From: Gordonia westfalica
Lineage (GTDB): Bacteria > Actinomycetota > Actinomycetes > Mycobacteriales > Mycobacteriaceae
Reading direction: 5' to 3'
NCBI RefSeq assembly: GCF_900105725.1
Contig: NZ_FNLM01000034.1
Span: forward strand, 620,001-684,000
DNA length: 64,000 nt
The notes beneath the pieces are model-generated. The model did not search any database. It had not been told where the DNA came from and saw only the letters and a list, made by a program, of their open reading frames with translations. This document shows, one piece after another, positions 29,219-40,700 of this stretch (within the stretch, counting starts at the first letter, position 1; each line of letters starts with the position of its first letter). The translations under genes and the position numbers were made by a program.

Positions 29219-30085
29219 TCAGTTGGGGTCGGCGACCGTCGCCTCGCCGGTGGTCTCACCCTCGGCCGCACCGTCGAGAGCGGGCATCGTCAGGGTCGGA
29301 ACCGACTCGTGCACGGTCACCACGATTACGGTGACGTTGTCGTGGGCGCCGAGCGCCAGCGCTGCGTCGACGAGACGTTCGGCGGCCTCGTGCGAGGTCG
29401 ACGCGTTGGCCAGGATGTCGCCGATCTCCTCGTCGGGCAGTTCACCGGTGAGCCCGTCGGTACAGAGGAGCAGGACGTCGCCCGGGAAGGCCGGGGTGTT
29501 GAAGAAGTCGGGCACGGGGTCGACCATCCCCGCACCGAGCGCACGGGTGATGACGTTGCGGCGCGGGTCGGTCCGCGCCTGCTCCGGCGTCAGGAAGCCC
29601 GCGTCGATGAACTCCTGGACCTGCGAGTGGTCGGTGGTCAGCTGCTGCAGCGAACCGTTCTGGTAGCGGTAGGTGCGCGAGTCGCCGATGTTGAGCACCA
29701 GCCAGTGCGGACTCTGTTCGTAGGTGACGAGCACGGCGCCGGTGGCGGTGGTGCCCGCACGGCGGTCGGTCTCGGTGTCGATCTCGCCGATGCGGCGCTG
29801 GGCCGCGACCAGCAGGTCGTCGAGCTGGAGTTTGGTGGCGTTCAGTTCGCCGGCGCTCGTCGCCTCGGAGAGGGTGAGCAGCGCGGCCTCGCTGGCGAGT
29901 TCGCCGCTGTCGTGGCCGCCCATGCCGTCGGCGATGAGGTACATGCCCGGCAGGGCCAGTGCGGCGTCCTCGTTGGTCTCGCGGACCCGACCGACGTTGC
30001 ACGCCGCGGACCACTCGAGCCGCAATTCACCCACGATGTGTGTGCCCGAGACCGAGGTGTCCCGAACGATGGTCGCCGCATCCAT
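29219..30085 (-). CDS. PP2C-family serine/threonine phosphatase
   Basis: A 288-residue soluble PPM phosphatase. The metal-binding Asp40 (TNED), Asp53 in LIADGMGGHDSGE, NIGDSRTYRY, CTDGLTGELP and GAHDNVTVIVV are all present, so activity is likely. It lacks the transmembrane segment of the mycobacterial PstP type and is shorter. The following FHA gene starts 13 bp downstream. Together they suggest a phosphothreonine-signalling pair. The 97 bp between it and pdxS hold a TAGTAT candidate -10 nine nt before the start. Confidence 0.92.
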   Translation of the reverse strand: MDAATIVRDTSVSGTHIVGELRLEWSAACNVGRVRETNEDAALALPGMYLIADGMGGHDSGELASEAALLTLSEATSAGELNATKLQLDDLLVAAQRRIGEIDTETDRRAGTTATGAVLVTYEQSPHWLVLNIGDSRTYRYQNGSLQQLTTDHSQVQEFIDAGFLTPEQARTDPRRNVITRALGAGMVDPVPDFFNTPAFPGDVLLLCTDGLTGELPDEEIGDILANASTSHEAAERLVDAALALGAHDNVTVIVVTVHESVPTLTMPALDGAAEGETTGEATVADPN

Positions 30086-30182
30086 GATCAGCAGATACTA
30101 CCGCCGGAACACCCCCGGCTCGCTACGCATGTCGACTGTTCGGTCTCCGGCGTGTTGAGCAGGGGCGTCCCGGCGGAAAGTA

Positions 30183-31094
30183 TCACCAGCCGCGTTCGGC
30201 CAGACGGTGCGGCTGCGGGATCTCGTCGACGTTGATGCCGACCATCGCCTCGCCCAGTCCGCGCGAGATCTTGGCCAGCACGTCCGGGTCGTCGTGGAAG
30301 GTGGTGGCCTGCACGATCGCGGCGGCACGCTGAGCCGGGTTGCCGGACTTGAAGATCCCGGACCCGACGAAGACGCCCTCGGCGCCGAGCTGCATCATCA
30401 TCGCCGCATCCGCCGGGGTGGCGATACCGCCGGCGGTGAACAGCGTCACCGGCAGCTTGCCGGCCTCGGCGACCTCGACGACCAGGTCGTACGGTGCCTG
30501 CAGTTCCTTTGCCGCGACGTACAACTCGTCCTTGGGCAGCGAGGTGAGACGACGGATCTCGTCGCGGATCTGACGCATGTGGGTGGTCGCGTTGGACACG
30601 TCACCGGTGCCGGCCTCACCCTTGGAGCGGATCATCGCCGCGCCTTCGGTGATGCGGCGCAGCGCCTCACCGAGGTTGGTCGCGCCACAGACGAAGGGAA
30701 CGGTGAACGCCCACTTGTCGATGTGGTTGGAGTAGTCGGCCGGGGTCAGGACCTCGGACTCGTCGACGTAGTCGACGCCCAGGCTCTGCAGGATCTGCGC
30801 CTCGACGAAGTGGCCGATGCGGGCCTTGGCCATCACCGGGATCGACACCGCGGAGATGATGCCGTCGATCATGTCCGGGTCGCTCATCCGCGAGACGCCG
30901 CCCTGGGCGCGGATGTCGGCGGGTACCCGCTCGAGAGCCATCACGGCCACCGCGCCGGCGTCCTCGGCGATCTTCGCCTGCTCGGGGGTGACCACGTCCA
31001 TGATCACGCCGCCCTTGAGCATCTCGGCCATTCCCCGCTTGACCCGGGCGGTGCCCTGTCCGACCTCGGGAACGGTCGCGCCGTTGTGACTCAC
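30183..31094 (-). CDS. pdxS: Pyridoxal 5'-phosphate synthase subunit PdxS
   Basis: A 303-residue TIM-barrel enzyme that makes pyridoxal 5'-phosphate from ribose 5-phosphate, glyceraldehyde 3-phosphate and ammonia supplied by Pdx[19 protein letters not shown], the catalytic lysine region [28 protein letters not shown] and [11 protein letters not shown] are canonical. The GTG start has GAGGAG about 6 nt upstream. A TAGACT -10 candidate lies ~75 nt upstream. It is not adjacent to pdxT here. Confidence 0.97.
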   Translation of the reverse strand: MSHNGATVPEVGQGTARVKRGMAEMLKGGVIMDVVTPEQAKIAEDAGAVAVMALERVPADIRAQGGVSRMSDPDMIDGIISAVSIPVMAKARIGHFVEAQILQSLGVDYVDESEVLTPADYSNHIDKWAFTVPFVCGATNLGEALRRITEGAAMIRSKGEAGTGDVSNATTHMRQIRDEIRRLTSLPKDELYVAAKELQAPYDLVVEVAEAGKLPVTLFTAGGIATPADAAMMMQLGAEGVFVGSGIFKSGNPAQRAAAIVQATTFHDDPDVLAKISRGLGEAMVGINVDEIPQPHRLAERGW

Positions 31095-31168
31095 TGATTT
31101 CTCCTCATGTCGCTGTCTCGGCGTGCCGCGACCGATCCCTCTCGGGGACCCCGCGGCAGCGTGGGACC

Positions 31169-31174
31169 AGTCTA
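31169..31174 (-). promoter_or_regulatory. Candidate -10 element for pdxS
   Basis: TAGACT on the minus strand, about 75 nt before the pdxS GTG; the leader would be ~68 nt. No gene lies in this 111-bp gap. Confidence 0.35.
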
Positions 31175-31205
31175 GGTCAGCGCGCTGAACGCCCTGGTAC
31201 CAGGA

Positions 31206-31712
31206 TCACTCGCCCCGGCCCGGCGTGACGCGCTCGATGATCTCGAAGTACGACGGCGGCGAGGCACGGCCGCCCAGACGCAGCCACCGCACCAGTCGCC
31301 GCTCGGCGAGTGCCCGGGTGTCGCGCACCGCGTCGTTGTAGAACCGGCGGGCCATCATCACCCGAGTCTCGGCGTCGGCGAGCTCGATGACCAGGGCGTG
31401 AGACCGCCCGTGGGCGCTGGTGCGGGCCAGTGCCGCCGACACCGCGTTCTCCGCGTCCTCACGCGCCTCCGGGCCGGATCGTTCGGCTCGGTCCGCGAGT
31501 GCGACCAGCTCTCGATTCGCGCTCTCATCGGACGAAGCCTGCTCCGCGGCGATCGCGCGCACGACGACGGCGCGACGGTCGAGGCTCGCATAGAGGGACT
31601 GGCGGGCCAGATCGACGCGCACGTTGAGGCGGTCGAGCCGGTTGGCGGTGTGATACGCCCAGCCGGCGGCCAGCAGGACTGCAACGACCCCGAGGACGAT
31701 CCAGGTGGCCAT
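31206..31712 (-). CDS. Small membrane protein, LemA-like helical domain
   Basis: A 168-residue protein with one N-terminal transmembrane helix (WIVLGVVAVLLAAGWAY) and a long helical cytoplasmic or periplasmic domain (NRLDRLNVRVDLARQSLYAS, ALVIELADAETRVMMARRFYNDAVRDTR). The pattern resembles LemA proteins but is divergent. It begins one base inside the pimA stop (TGATG) and is the last gene of the PIM cluster. A linked role in envelope biogenesis is inference. Confidence 0.7.
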   Translation of the reverse strand: MATWIVLGVVAVLLAAGWAYHTANRLDRLNVRVDLARQSLYASLDRRAVVVRAIAAEQASSDESANRELVALADRAERSGPEAREDAENAVSAALARTSAHGRSHALVIELADAETRVMMARRFYNDAVRDTRALAERRLVRWLRLGGRASPPSYFEIIERVTPGRGE

Positions 31713-32836
31713 CAGTCCGACACCACCACCGGTCCGGCACCGACCGTCACGGTGTCGTAGACACGCAGGATCTGGTCGGCGACCCGCGACCAGTCGTATT
31801 TGTCCGCACGGACGCGTCCCCGGGCGATCAGCTGCTCGCGGGCCTCGTCGTCGGAGAGCAGCGAGATGATGCCCGCCGCGAGCTGATCCGGCGAACCGGT
31901 GTCGACGAGCTTGCCCGCCCGGCCGTCGTCGAGGACGCGCCGGAAGGCGTTCAGCGAACTCGCGATCACCGCGGCACCGGCGGCCATCGCCTCGACGAGG
32001 ACGATGCCGAAGCTCTCGCCGCCGAGGTTGGGTGCGCAGTAGACGTCGGCCGAGGCCAGGGCGCGCGCTTTGGTGGCGTCGTCGACCTGCCCGAGGAACA
32101 CCAGGTGATCGGCGAGTCCCCCAGCGCGCCGACGCAGCGCTGCCTGGTTTCCGCCGCCGACGACCAGCACGCGCACATCCGGGAACTCCTCGACCACGGA
32201 CGGCAGTGCGCGCATCAGGATGTCGATGCCCTTGCGCGGCTCGTCGAAGCGGCCGAGGAACAGGATGGTGCGTCCGGCATGCGGGTAGCCGTCCAGGGGC
32301 TTGGCGTTGGCGAAGCCGCCGACGTTGATGCCGTTGGGGATCTCCACGGCATCGGACCCCAGCGACTCCATCTGCCAGCGCCGGGCGAGTTCGGAGACGG
32401 CGATCTTCCCCGCGATGCGTTCGTGATACGGACGCAGGATGCCCTGGAAAGCACTGAGCCACAGCGACTTCGATGTCGCGGTGTGGAAGGTAGTGACGAT
32501 CGGACCGGAGGCCACCATCAGCGAGAGCATGGAGATCGACGGCGAATTGGGCTCGTGGACGTGCAGGACGTCGAATCCGTTCTCCGCGATCCAACGACGC
32601 AGCCGCAGATAGCCTTTCGGGCTGAAGTTCACCCGCGAGACCGACCCGTTGTACGGGATGGCCAACGCCGGGCCGGCCCGCACCACGTACTCGGGCAGTT
32701 CGGTCCGCCGCGACGCCGGGGCCAGCACGCTGACCTCGTGCCCGCGGTCGATGAAGACGTGCGCGAGCTCGGTCACGTGCGCCTGGACACCACCGGGCAC
32801 ATCGAAGGAGTAGGGGCAGATCATGCCGATTCTCAT
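31712..32836 (-). CDS. pimA: Phosphatidyl-myo-inositol mannosyltransferase PimA
   Basis: A 374-residue GT4/GT-B glycosyltransferase that transfers mannose from GDP-mannose to the 2-position of phosphatidylinositol, the first step of PIM synthesis at the inner membrane face. YSFDVPGGVQAHVTELA, LHVHEPNSPSISM, TFHTATSKS, FLGRFDEPRKGIDILM and the donor-binding GGESFGIVLVEAMAAG motif are typical. The ATG at 32836 overlaps the stop of the acyltransferase gene (ATGA), a strong reason for this start. Confidence 0.95.
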   Translation of the reverse strand: MRIGMICPYSFDVPGGVQAHVTELAHVFIDRGHEVSVLAPASRRTELPEYVVRAGPALAIPYNGSVSRVNFSPKGYLRLRRWIAENGFDVLHVHEPNSPSISMLSLMVASGPIVTTFHTATSKSLWLSAFQGILRPYHERIAGKIAVSELARRWQMESLGSDAVEIPNGINVGGFANAKPLDGYPHAGRTILFLGRFDEPRKGIDILMRALPSVVEEFPDVRVLVVGGGNQAALRRRAGGLADHLVFLGQVDDATKARALASADVYCAPNLGGESFGIVLVEAMAAGAAVIASSLNAFRRVLDDGRAGKLVDTGSPDQLAAGIISLLSDDEAREQLIARGRVRADKYDWSRVADQILRVYDTVTVGAGPVVVSD

Positions 32837-33756
32837 GCCGCTCCCCCGGTTTCGCTCATCCGCGCCTTCTGTCGATCGGTCCAGTCCGCTTCCCACAGCG
32901 GTTGCAGCATGTGCCAGTCGGCGGGATGCGCGGCGATGTTGGCCGCGAACGCGTCGGCGAGCGCCTGGGTGGCCGACTCCACGCCGCCGGAGACATCGAT
33001 CTCCTCGCCGACACTCATGGACGAGTAGGGCGCCTTCTCGAACCAGTGGTGAGCCGGGAACAGGGCGGCGCCGGTCTCGATCGCCAGGCGCGCCGATCCG
33101 GCCGGCATCCGGGTGCGTTCGCCGAAGAAGGTGACCGGGACGCCGTGGCGGGCGAGGTCCCGTTCCCCGAGCAGGCAGACGATCCCGCCGGCCCGCAGCC
33201 GGTCGGCGAGTACGCGCAACGGCGGTTGCTCGCCGCCGCTGAGCGGGAAGATCTCGAAGCCCAGCGACTCGCGGTATTCGACGAACCGGGTGAACAGCGA
33301 CTCCGGCTTCAGACGCTCGGCCACCGTCGCGAACTTCCCGTAGTGCTGTACGAGCCACACCCCGGCCATGTCCCAGTTGCCGGTGTGCGGCAACGCCAGC
33401 ACCACACCCTTGCCGCGGGAGACCGCGGCGTCGAGCCGGGCGTGGTCGGCGGCGGGCAGGTTCGCGGTCGACGCCGCGGTGGCGCGGTCCTGTGCGGGCA
33501 GCCGGAAGGCCTCGCACCAGTACCGCGCATAGGAGCGCACCGCGTCCGCGACGAGCTCGTCGGGAACCTCTGCGGGGGGCACCCCGATCACCCGGGCCAG
33601 GTTGCGGCGCAGCTGGTCCGGGCCTCCATTGCGGCGTCCGGCGAATCCGCCGACGCGGTCGAACACGGCCCGCGCGGCGCCTTCGGGGGCTCGCCGCACC
33701 GCGGCCCAACCGGCCCGGTAACCGAGGTCGGCGGCGATGGCCGAGATGTCGGTCAT
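32833..33756 (-). CDS. Phosphatidylinositol mannoside acyltransferase (PatA-like)
   Basis: A 307-residue lipid A/PIM-type acyltransferase. The HX4D catalytic motif is visible as HTGNWD, with the substrate-binding Glu in LLGERDLARHG and PAHHWFEKAPY. In mycobacteria the enzyme at this locus acylates PIM1/PIM2 on the cytosolic face. It overlaps pimA and pgsA by 4 bp each, so the three are translated from one message. The symbol patA is avoided because it is used for several unrelated genes. Confidence 0.92.
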   Translation of the reverse strand: MTDISAIAADLGYRAGWAAVRRAPEGAARAVFDRVGGFAGRRNGGPDQLRRNLARVIGVPPAEVPDELVADAVRSYARYWCEAFRLPAQDRATAASTANLPAADHARLDAAVSRGKGVVLALPHTGNWDMAGVWLVQHYGKFATVAERLKPESLFTRFVEYRESLGFEIFPLSGGEQPPLRVLADRLRAGGIVCLLGERDLARHGVPVTFFGERTRMPAGSARLAIETGAALFPAHHWFEKAPYSSMSVGEEIDVSGGVESATQALADAFAANIAAHPADWHMLQPLWEADWTDRQKARMSETGGAA

Positions 33757-34451
33757 CGCGACCCCGCGGGCGGGGTGGTGCCGTCGGTGTCAGTGCCGGC
33801 GGGGTCGGAATCGGTGGATTCGGGTGCGGCCTCGAGCGGGATGAGGTCCCGCGCACCCGGCGAGTTCGAGATCGACCACATGCGCTGCCCGACGGTGATG
33901 ACACTGCCGACCGCGAGGAGCCACATCGCGACATGGACCGCCCACGGCAGACCGAGTCCGGTGAGCCCGGTGCCGACGAGCACGATGATGAGCCGGTCGG
34001 GACGTTCGATGAGACCGCCGTCGCCATAGAGTCCGCTGGCCTCGGCGCGAGCCTTCGCGTACGAGATCACCTGCGAGGTGACCAGGCAGATCAGGGTCGC
34101 GACGAGGAGCAGACGATGCGGCTCGGTGACGGTGCACCACCACACGAGACCAGCGAAGATCGCCCCGTCGGCGATACGGTCACAGGTGGCGTCGAGCACG
34201 GCGCCGAACCGCGTCCCGCCACCGCGGGCACGCGCCATCGCACCGTCGAGCATGTCGAACATGACGAACAGCCAGATGACCAGGGTGCCCGCGAAGAGGT
34301 ATCCCATCGGGAACAGCGTGAGCGCGGCCGCCACGCTCGCCACCGTCCCGATCACGGTCATGATGTCCGGGGTGAGGCCGGTCTTCAACAGCGCCCGCCC
34401 CATCGGCAACGTCACCTTGGAGACCGACGCCCGACCCAGAATGCTCAGCAT
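33753..34451 (-). CDS. pgsA: Phosphatidylinositol phosphate synthase
   Basis: A 232-residue membrane enzyme of the CDP-alcohol phosphatidyltransferase family. The signature D-x2-DG-x2-AR-x8-G-x3-D-x3-D is present from DMLDGAMARARGGG through FGAVLDATCDR. It joins inositol phosphate to CDP-diacylglycerol, giving the PI backbone for pimA. Several hydrophobic helices follow and the C-terminus is an acidic/Pro tail. Overlaps with downstream genes indicate a PI/PIM operon with the HIT and thrS genes upstream. Confidence 0.93.
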   Translation of the reverse strand: MLSILGRASVSKVTLPMGRALLKTGLTPDIMTVIGTVASVAAALTLFPMGYLFAGTLVIWLFVMFDMLDGAMARARGGGTRFGAVLDATCDRIADGAIFAGLVWWCTVTEPHRLLLVATLICLVTSQVISYAKARAEASGLYGDGGLIERPDRLIIVLVGTGLTGLGLPWAVHVAMWLLAVGSVITVGQRMWSISNSPGARDLIPLEAAPESTDSDPAGTDTDGTTPPAGSR

Positions 34452-34469
34452 CGTCGAGCACCTCCCCCT

Positions 34470-35010
34470 TCAGCCATCGAGTCGTTGCCACGCCTCGGCG
34501 AGCAGCCCCCGGGTTTCCCGCAGCAACTGCGGCATCACCTTGGTCTCGCCGACGATCGTGATGAAGTTCGCGTCGCCCATCCATCGGGGCACGATGTGCT
34601 GATGCAGGTGCTCGGACAGCGAGCCGCCGGCGGCGTAGCCCAGGTTGAGTCCGACGTTGAAGGCGTTCGGGTTCGAGACCGCCTTGATCGTGCGGATCAT
34701 CCGCTGCGTGAACGCCATCAGCTCGGCCGATTCGGCCGGCGTCAGGTCCTCGAGGTCGGCGACCTGGCGGTACGGCACCACCATCGTGTGACCCGGGTTG
34801 TACGGGTACAGGTTGAGCACCGCGTACACGGACTCGCCGCGCGCGACGATCAGGCCGTCCTCGTCGGACATCGTCGGGATGTCGAGGAAGGGGTGACCGG
34901 TCTTGGCCGCCGGCTGCGGATCGGCGATGTAGGTCATCCGGTGCGGACTCCACAGCCGCTCCAGCCGATCGCCGACTCCGACGCCCTCGTCGCGGATCTC
35001 ACCGGGTGCC

Positions 35011-35018
<8 letters not shown>
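34470..35018 (-). CDS. HIT-domain protein (AP4A phosphorylase/hydrolase-like)
   Basis: A 182-residue histidine-triad protein with [10 protein letters not shown] as the active-site triad and [13 protein letters not shown]. Relatives hydrolyse or phosphorolyse nucleotides such as Ap4A. The ATG at 35018 overlaps the thrS 3' end by 8 bp. Position between thrS and pgsA matches M. tuberculosis Rv2613c. Confidence 0.92.
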
Positions 35019-37086
<2,068 letters not shown>

Positions 37087-37152
37087 GGGACGCTCCTCGA
37101 GATAGTTCGGACACGCAGAGGGCGCGTCCGAGGGGGGACGTTTGCGACTCTG

Positions 37153-37158
37153 ATGGTA
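37153..37158 (-). promoter_or_regulatory. Candidate -10 element for thrS operon
   Basis: TACCAT on the minus strand, 67 nt before the thrS GTG. It would drive thrS-HIT-pgsA-acyltransferase-pimA. Confidence 0.35.
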
Positions 37159-37194
37159 TCCGCGTGTCATCCCGACCGGCCGAACCCCTCCTCC

Positions 37195-37224
37195 GCGGCG
37201 CGCTGCGCCGCCGGAGCCGGCGGC
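37195..37224 (-). terminator. GC-rich hairpins after the TIGR02611 gene
   Basis: Two alternative perfect 7-bp stems (37195-37201 with 37205-37211, and 37207-37213 with 37218-37224) begin within 5 nt of the stop codon. They share bases, so only one can form at a time. Without a T-run, terminator function is tentative. Confidence 0.4.
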
Positions 37225-37228
37225 CCGA

Positions 37229-37651
37229 TCAGGAGAACAAGGGGCTGGCGAGCCACGCGTAGTCGAGGTTCACCCATCCGGCCGCTGTGTACAGGGCCCC
37301 CAGGAGCCAGAGCGTGCCCACGACGATCATGCAGGTACCGATCCAGAACACCGACTGCACCGACCAGTGTTGCCGGCCGATCCACTCCATCCAGGCGTCG
37401 TACTTCGCCCGGGCGAACTTGAGGAGACGGTGAGCCCAGTCGAACTCCGAGGCCAGGATCCCCAGGCCGAGGAAGACGATGAGCCAGCCGGGCCCCGGGT
37501 ACGGGATGGCGACGATGCCGCACAGCAGCACGATCGTGCCGACGACGGCGACCGCGATGCGGTATGCGCGATGCCAGCGGGGATTGGACCTCACCACGTA
37601 CCGGCGATGACGCGCCCGGATACGCAGCCGCTTCCACATCGACTCCGCCAT
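37229..37651 (-). CDS. TIGR02611-family membrane protein
   Basis: A 140-residue integral membrane protein of the actinobacterial TIGR02611 family. The marker [20 protein letters not shown] lies between two of about three to four hydrophobic helices. A basic N-terminus ([13 protein letters not shown]) suggests cytoplasmic orientation. Function is unknown. It is transcribed towards thrS and is divergent from the trehalose-related fusion gene across 92 bp. Confidence 0.82.
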   Translation of the reverse strand: MAESMWKRLRIRARHRRYVVRSNPRWHRAYRIAVAVVGTIVLLCGIVAIPYPGPGWLIVFLGLGILASEFDWAHRLLKFARAKYDAWMEWIGRQHWSVQSVFWIGTCMIVVGTLWLLGALYTAAGWVNLDYAWLASPLFS

Positions 37652-37743
37652 GTTCCCCTTTCCTCGGACCCGTCACCTGCAAAGTCGGGTCCAGGCTACC
37701 GAAGTCCCCCGTGTCTACCCCGGCTCGAGCGCATGCTGGGGCG

Positions 37744-40700
37744 ATGGGGTCGACTCGCCCGATCACGATCGACGCACGTTTGCACGACGGCGTCGTCTTC
37801 GGTCTCGACACGATGCACACCGAGGCCGGCTCGACGCTGCTCGAATCCACCGGCGGACTCGTCCACCGCCTGCGCGGGTTCGGTGTCGCCTGCGGGGTGC
37901 ACTCCTCCCGTCGCGACCTTCCCGCCCTGCTCGACGCCGCCGGGATGGGTGATGTCCCGGCCCTGGTCGGCCCCGCCGACGAGGCGACTCTTCTGCATGT
38001 GTCCGACGCCATCGGGGTGTCGCCGCAACGATGTGTCGCCGTCGAGTTCGGTCCCGCCGGCGTGGCCGCGGCTCGTCGCGACGGGTTCGCCCTGGTGATC
38101 GGCGTCGACGGCACCGCGCCCGCCGACGAACTGCGGCGCCACGGTGCCGACGCCGTCCTCGAGCACCCCGCAGACATCAGAACGCGCCTCGGCGGCGCCC
38201 GGATCTCGACGATGCCGGACGCCGTCACCTACCTGGAACACCTGAACGCCATCGCCGTCGCGCGGCGGCCCGCCGTCTTCCTCGATTTCGACGGGACGCT
38301 GTCGGAGATCGTCGACGACCCGGCGGTCGCGACCCTCGTCGAGGGCGCCCGCGAGGCGCTGGCCCGACTCTCCGAACTGTGCCCGGTGGCGATCATCAGC
38401 GGCCGCGACCTGCCCGACATCCGGCAGCGTGTCGGCATGCCCGGACTCTGGTACGCCGGGTGTCATGGCCTCGAGCTCGTCGGCCCGAACGGCGAGCATC
38501 GCGTCAACGACGTCGCGCGCGAATCCACCTCCGCGGTGTTCGCCGCGACCGCCGACCTCCGGCAACGGTTCGCCGACCTGCCCGGGGTCCTGATCGAACC
38601 CAAGCAGTACAGCGTCGCCGTGCATTTCCGCAACGCGGACCCCGCTCTGGCCGACGACATCCTCGCGGGCGCACGGGGTATCGGCGCGCAGCACGGGTTG
38701 CGGGCCCTCCCCGGGCGCATGGTCCTCGAGCTGCGTCCGGACGTCGAGTGGGACAAGGGTCGCGCGGTCGACTGGATACTCCACCAGGTCGGCGCGGCCG
38801 ACGTCGAGTCGATCCCGATCTACTTCGGTGACGACCTCCCCGACGAGGACGCCTTCGACCGGGTGGCGACCGACGGCCTGGGAGTGGTGGTGCGGGCCGA
38901 CGAGAACCGCAACCGCCGCACCGCTGCGCAGTTCGCCGTCGATTCGCCCGCGGCCATCCCGGCGGTGCTGGGGCGGATCGCCGACCTCATCGCCGAGACC
39001 GTCGAACCGTCGACCGCCTGGTCGCTGACCTATGACCACTACGACCCAGCCGAGGAGAAGCTCCGCGAAGCCCTCTGCACCGTCGGGAACGGTTGCTTCG
39101 CCACCCGCGGCGCCGCACCGGAATCCGTCGCCGGAGCGATCCACTATCCGGGAACCTACGCCGCCGGCGTCTACAACCGGCTCAGCGACGAGCTCCCCGC
39201 CGGGGTGGTGGAGAACGAGAGCCTGGTCAACCTGCCCAACTGGTTGCCGCTCACCTTCCGGATCGACGACGGAGACTGGTTCGACATCGACGCGGTCGAG
39301 CTCCTGGGGTTCCGTCAGACCCTCGACCTGCGTCGGGCGGTCCTGATCCGCGACGTCCGGTTCCGCGACCCCCAAGGACGCACGACCAGGCTCCGGCAGC
39401 GTCGTTTCGTGTCGATGGACATGCCGCACGTGTGCGCTCTGGAGACGACAATCCACGCCGAGGACTGGTCGGGCCGTGTCGAGCTGTCCTCGGTACTCGA
39501 CGGGGACGTCGCGAACACCGGGGTCGATCGGTACCGCGAGCTCGCCGGCCGCCATCTCACCGCGCACGAGACCACGGCCACCGCACCGGATTCGGTGCTC
39601 CTGCGGGTGCAGACCAACCAGTCACGAATCGAGGTCGCGCTGGCGGCGCGGACCACGGTGTGGCGCGGGAACGAACAGGTCCCGGCGCACCGCGACCTCG
39701 TCTCCGATCAGGGCCGGATCGGACATCTCCTCACCGTCGACGTCGCCGCCCGCGAGGAGCTCGTCGTCGAGAAGGTCGTCATGCTCTACACCTCCCGTGA
39801 TCGCAGCATCTCCGAGCCGGGCCTGGCCGCAGCCGACGGGCTCGCGCGGCTCGGACGGTTCCACGGCCTGCTCGCCGACCACGCACGTGCCTGGGTGCGC
39901 CTGTGGGATCTGTGCCGCATCGACCTCGACGGCCATCCCGTCGCGCAGCGGGCGATCCGGTTCCACATGCTTCACATGTTGCAGGTGGTCTCCCACAACA
40001 CCGTGGACACCGATGTCGGCATCCCGGCGCGTGGACTGCACGGAGAGGCCTACCGCGGGCACATCTTCTGGGACGAGATGTATGTCCTCCCCGTCGTCAC
40101 GCCGCGGCTCCCCCACCTGGCCGAGGCGCTGCTGCGGTACCGCTTCCGCCGGCTCGACGAGGCCCGCATCGCCGCCCGTGAGGCCGGCCACCGCGGTGCG
40201 ATGTTCCCCTGGCAGTCCGGCAGCGACGGTCGCGAGGAGAGTCAGAAGCTGCATCTCAACCCGCGGTCGGGCCGGTGGAATCCGGATCCGAGTGCACGCC
40301 AGCATCATGTCGGTCTGGCGGTCGCCTACAACGTCTGGCAGTACTTCCAGATCACGCACGATCTCGATTTCCTGATCGGGGCCGGCGCCGAGATGCTCGT
40401 CGAGATCGCACGCTTCTGGGCCGACCTGGCGACCTACGACCACGACCGCGGTCGCTACGTGATCCGCGGGGTCATCGGGCCCGACGAATTCCATGCCGGC
40501 TATCCGGAGGCGCCCTACGACGGGATCGACAACAACGCCTACACCAATGTCATGGCGGTATGGGTGATCCGTCGCGCCCTCGACGCCCTCGCGACGATCC
40601 CGCAGCGGGATCGCATCAACCTGCTCGTCGACCTCGGGCTGCGGGAACCCGAGCTCGAAGTGTGGCGGACGCTCATCCGCCGCATGTTCGTGCCCTTCCA

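Noticed and set aside
31193..31204. 12-bp palindrome CCTGGTACCAGG just after the small membrane protein gene
   Set aside because: No loop and no T-run; too short to support a terminator or operator.
37696..39567. 623-codon minus-strand frame opposite the OtsB1-like gene
   Set aside because: No family motifs; the plus strand encodes clear HAD and GH65 domains.
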